Shown here piece by piece: positions 20,081 through 20,350 of a DNA stretch of 20,350 nt. The notes under the pieces are model-generated. The model had not been told where the DNA came from. It saw only the letters and a list, made by a program, of their open reading frames with translations, and did not search any database. The stretch lies in NCBI GenBank assembly GCA_036897095.1, contig JAYMSP010003284.1, positions 1 through 20,350 of the forward strand. The letters are read 5' to 3'. Position 1 is the first letter of the stretch, and the number at the start of each line of letters is the position of its first letter. This DNA comes from Plantago elongata (taxonomy: Eukaryota > Streptophyta > Magnoliopsida > Lamiales > Plantaginaceae). The position numbers and the translations under genes were made by a program.

Positions 20081-20350
20081 CACTACAAAAAACTGGAGTT
20101 TTAGCGACGCCATTATCCGTCGCTAAAACCCCAGCGATTCGTCGCTAGACCGTCTAGCGACGAATAACCATGGGCGTCGTTCAAACGCCCGTGGTTAGGG
20201 TTTTAGCGACGGATAGATTATCCGTCGCTAAAACCCTAGGGTATTTAGCGACGGATAAATTCTATCCGTCGCTAAGCTGTGCAGTTTTTTAATTTTTTTT
20301 TATTTCATGAATACCTAATTCAATCGTATTTTTAACCTAATTATCACCGA
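20081..20350. mobile_element. Terminus of a CACTA (En/Spm) DNA transposon, continues past the window
   Basis: The element begins CACTACAAAAAACTGG at 20081, the classic CACTA terminal sequence. It is followed within 200 bases by at least eight copies of TAGCGACG or its complement CGTCGCTA, arranged as hairpins (20099-20128, 20139-20163, 20196-20238, 20245-20275). Dense subterminal repeats are the transposase-binding signature of this superfamily. The other end, any transposase genes and the 3-base target duplication lie outside the window, so autonomy cannot be judged. Confidence 0.85.

Overview
The window looks like nuclear DNA of a flowering plant, probably a eudicot. The genes are interrupted by short AT-rich GT-AG introns, the intergenic DNA is very AT-rich, and the four recognisable genes are ordinary plant housekeeping or regulatory genes. 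Plant transposon relics sit in the gaps: a Stowaway-like MITE, a hAT-like MITE, a 5S-derived Cassandra-type relic, a LINE RNase H fragment and a CACTA terminus. There are no operons and no sign of bacterial DNA. I could not fix the species. All identifications rest on reading and on remembered family sequences; no database search was possible.

Layout. (1) 430-711 (+): last exon of the SNAPC3/SRD2-type subunit of the snRNA-activating complex; the rest of the gene lies left of the window. (2) 944-3081 (-): a complete three-exon gene for a WAV3/WAVH-type RING E3 ligase, convergent with (1), with a TATA-like promoter near 3380 and a start-stop mini-uORF in the leader. (3) 3390-8740: about 5.3 kb of AT-rich intergenic DNA with MITE relics and a 5S-rRNA-derived relic that keeps Pol III boxes A and C. 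(4) 8857-13284 (+): complete nine-exon gene for the small (catalytic) subunit of plastid ADP-glucose pyrophosphorylase, predicted 517 aa. (5) 13988-15259 (-): RPN6/PSMD11 subunit of the 26S proteasome lid, 423 aa, intronless coding region with an intron in the 5' leader, convergent with (4). (6) 16200-18930: AT-rich intergenic DNA with an inverted pair of site II elements, a long TTA microsatellite and an unrecognised Cys-rich relic. (7) 18932-19665 (-): frameshifted tail of a LINE-type retroelement carrying RNase H. (8) 20081-20350: terminus of a CACTA DNA transposon with stacked palindromes, running off the window.

The genes do not form a pathway: snRNA transcription, ubiquitin ligation, starch synthesis and proteasome assembly are separate jobs. 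Both gene pairs (1/2 and 4/5) are convergent.

I found no convincing new biological system. The observations most worth checking are the 5S-derived relic with preserved Pol III boxes, the AUG-UAG mini-uORF abutting a trinucleotide repeat, the E3 ligase whose vWA domain lacks its metal-binding motif, and the palindromic CACTA end.
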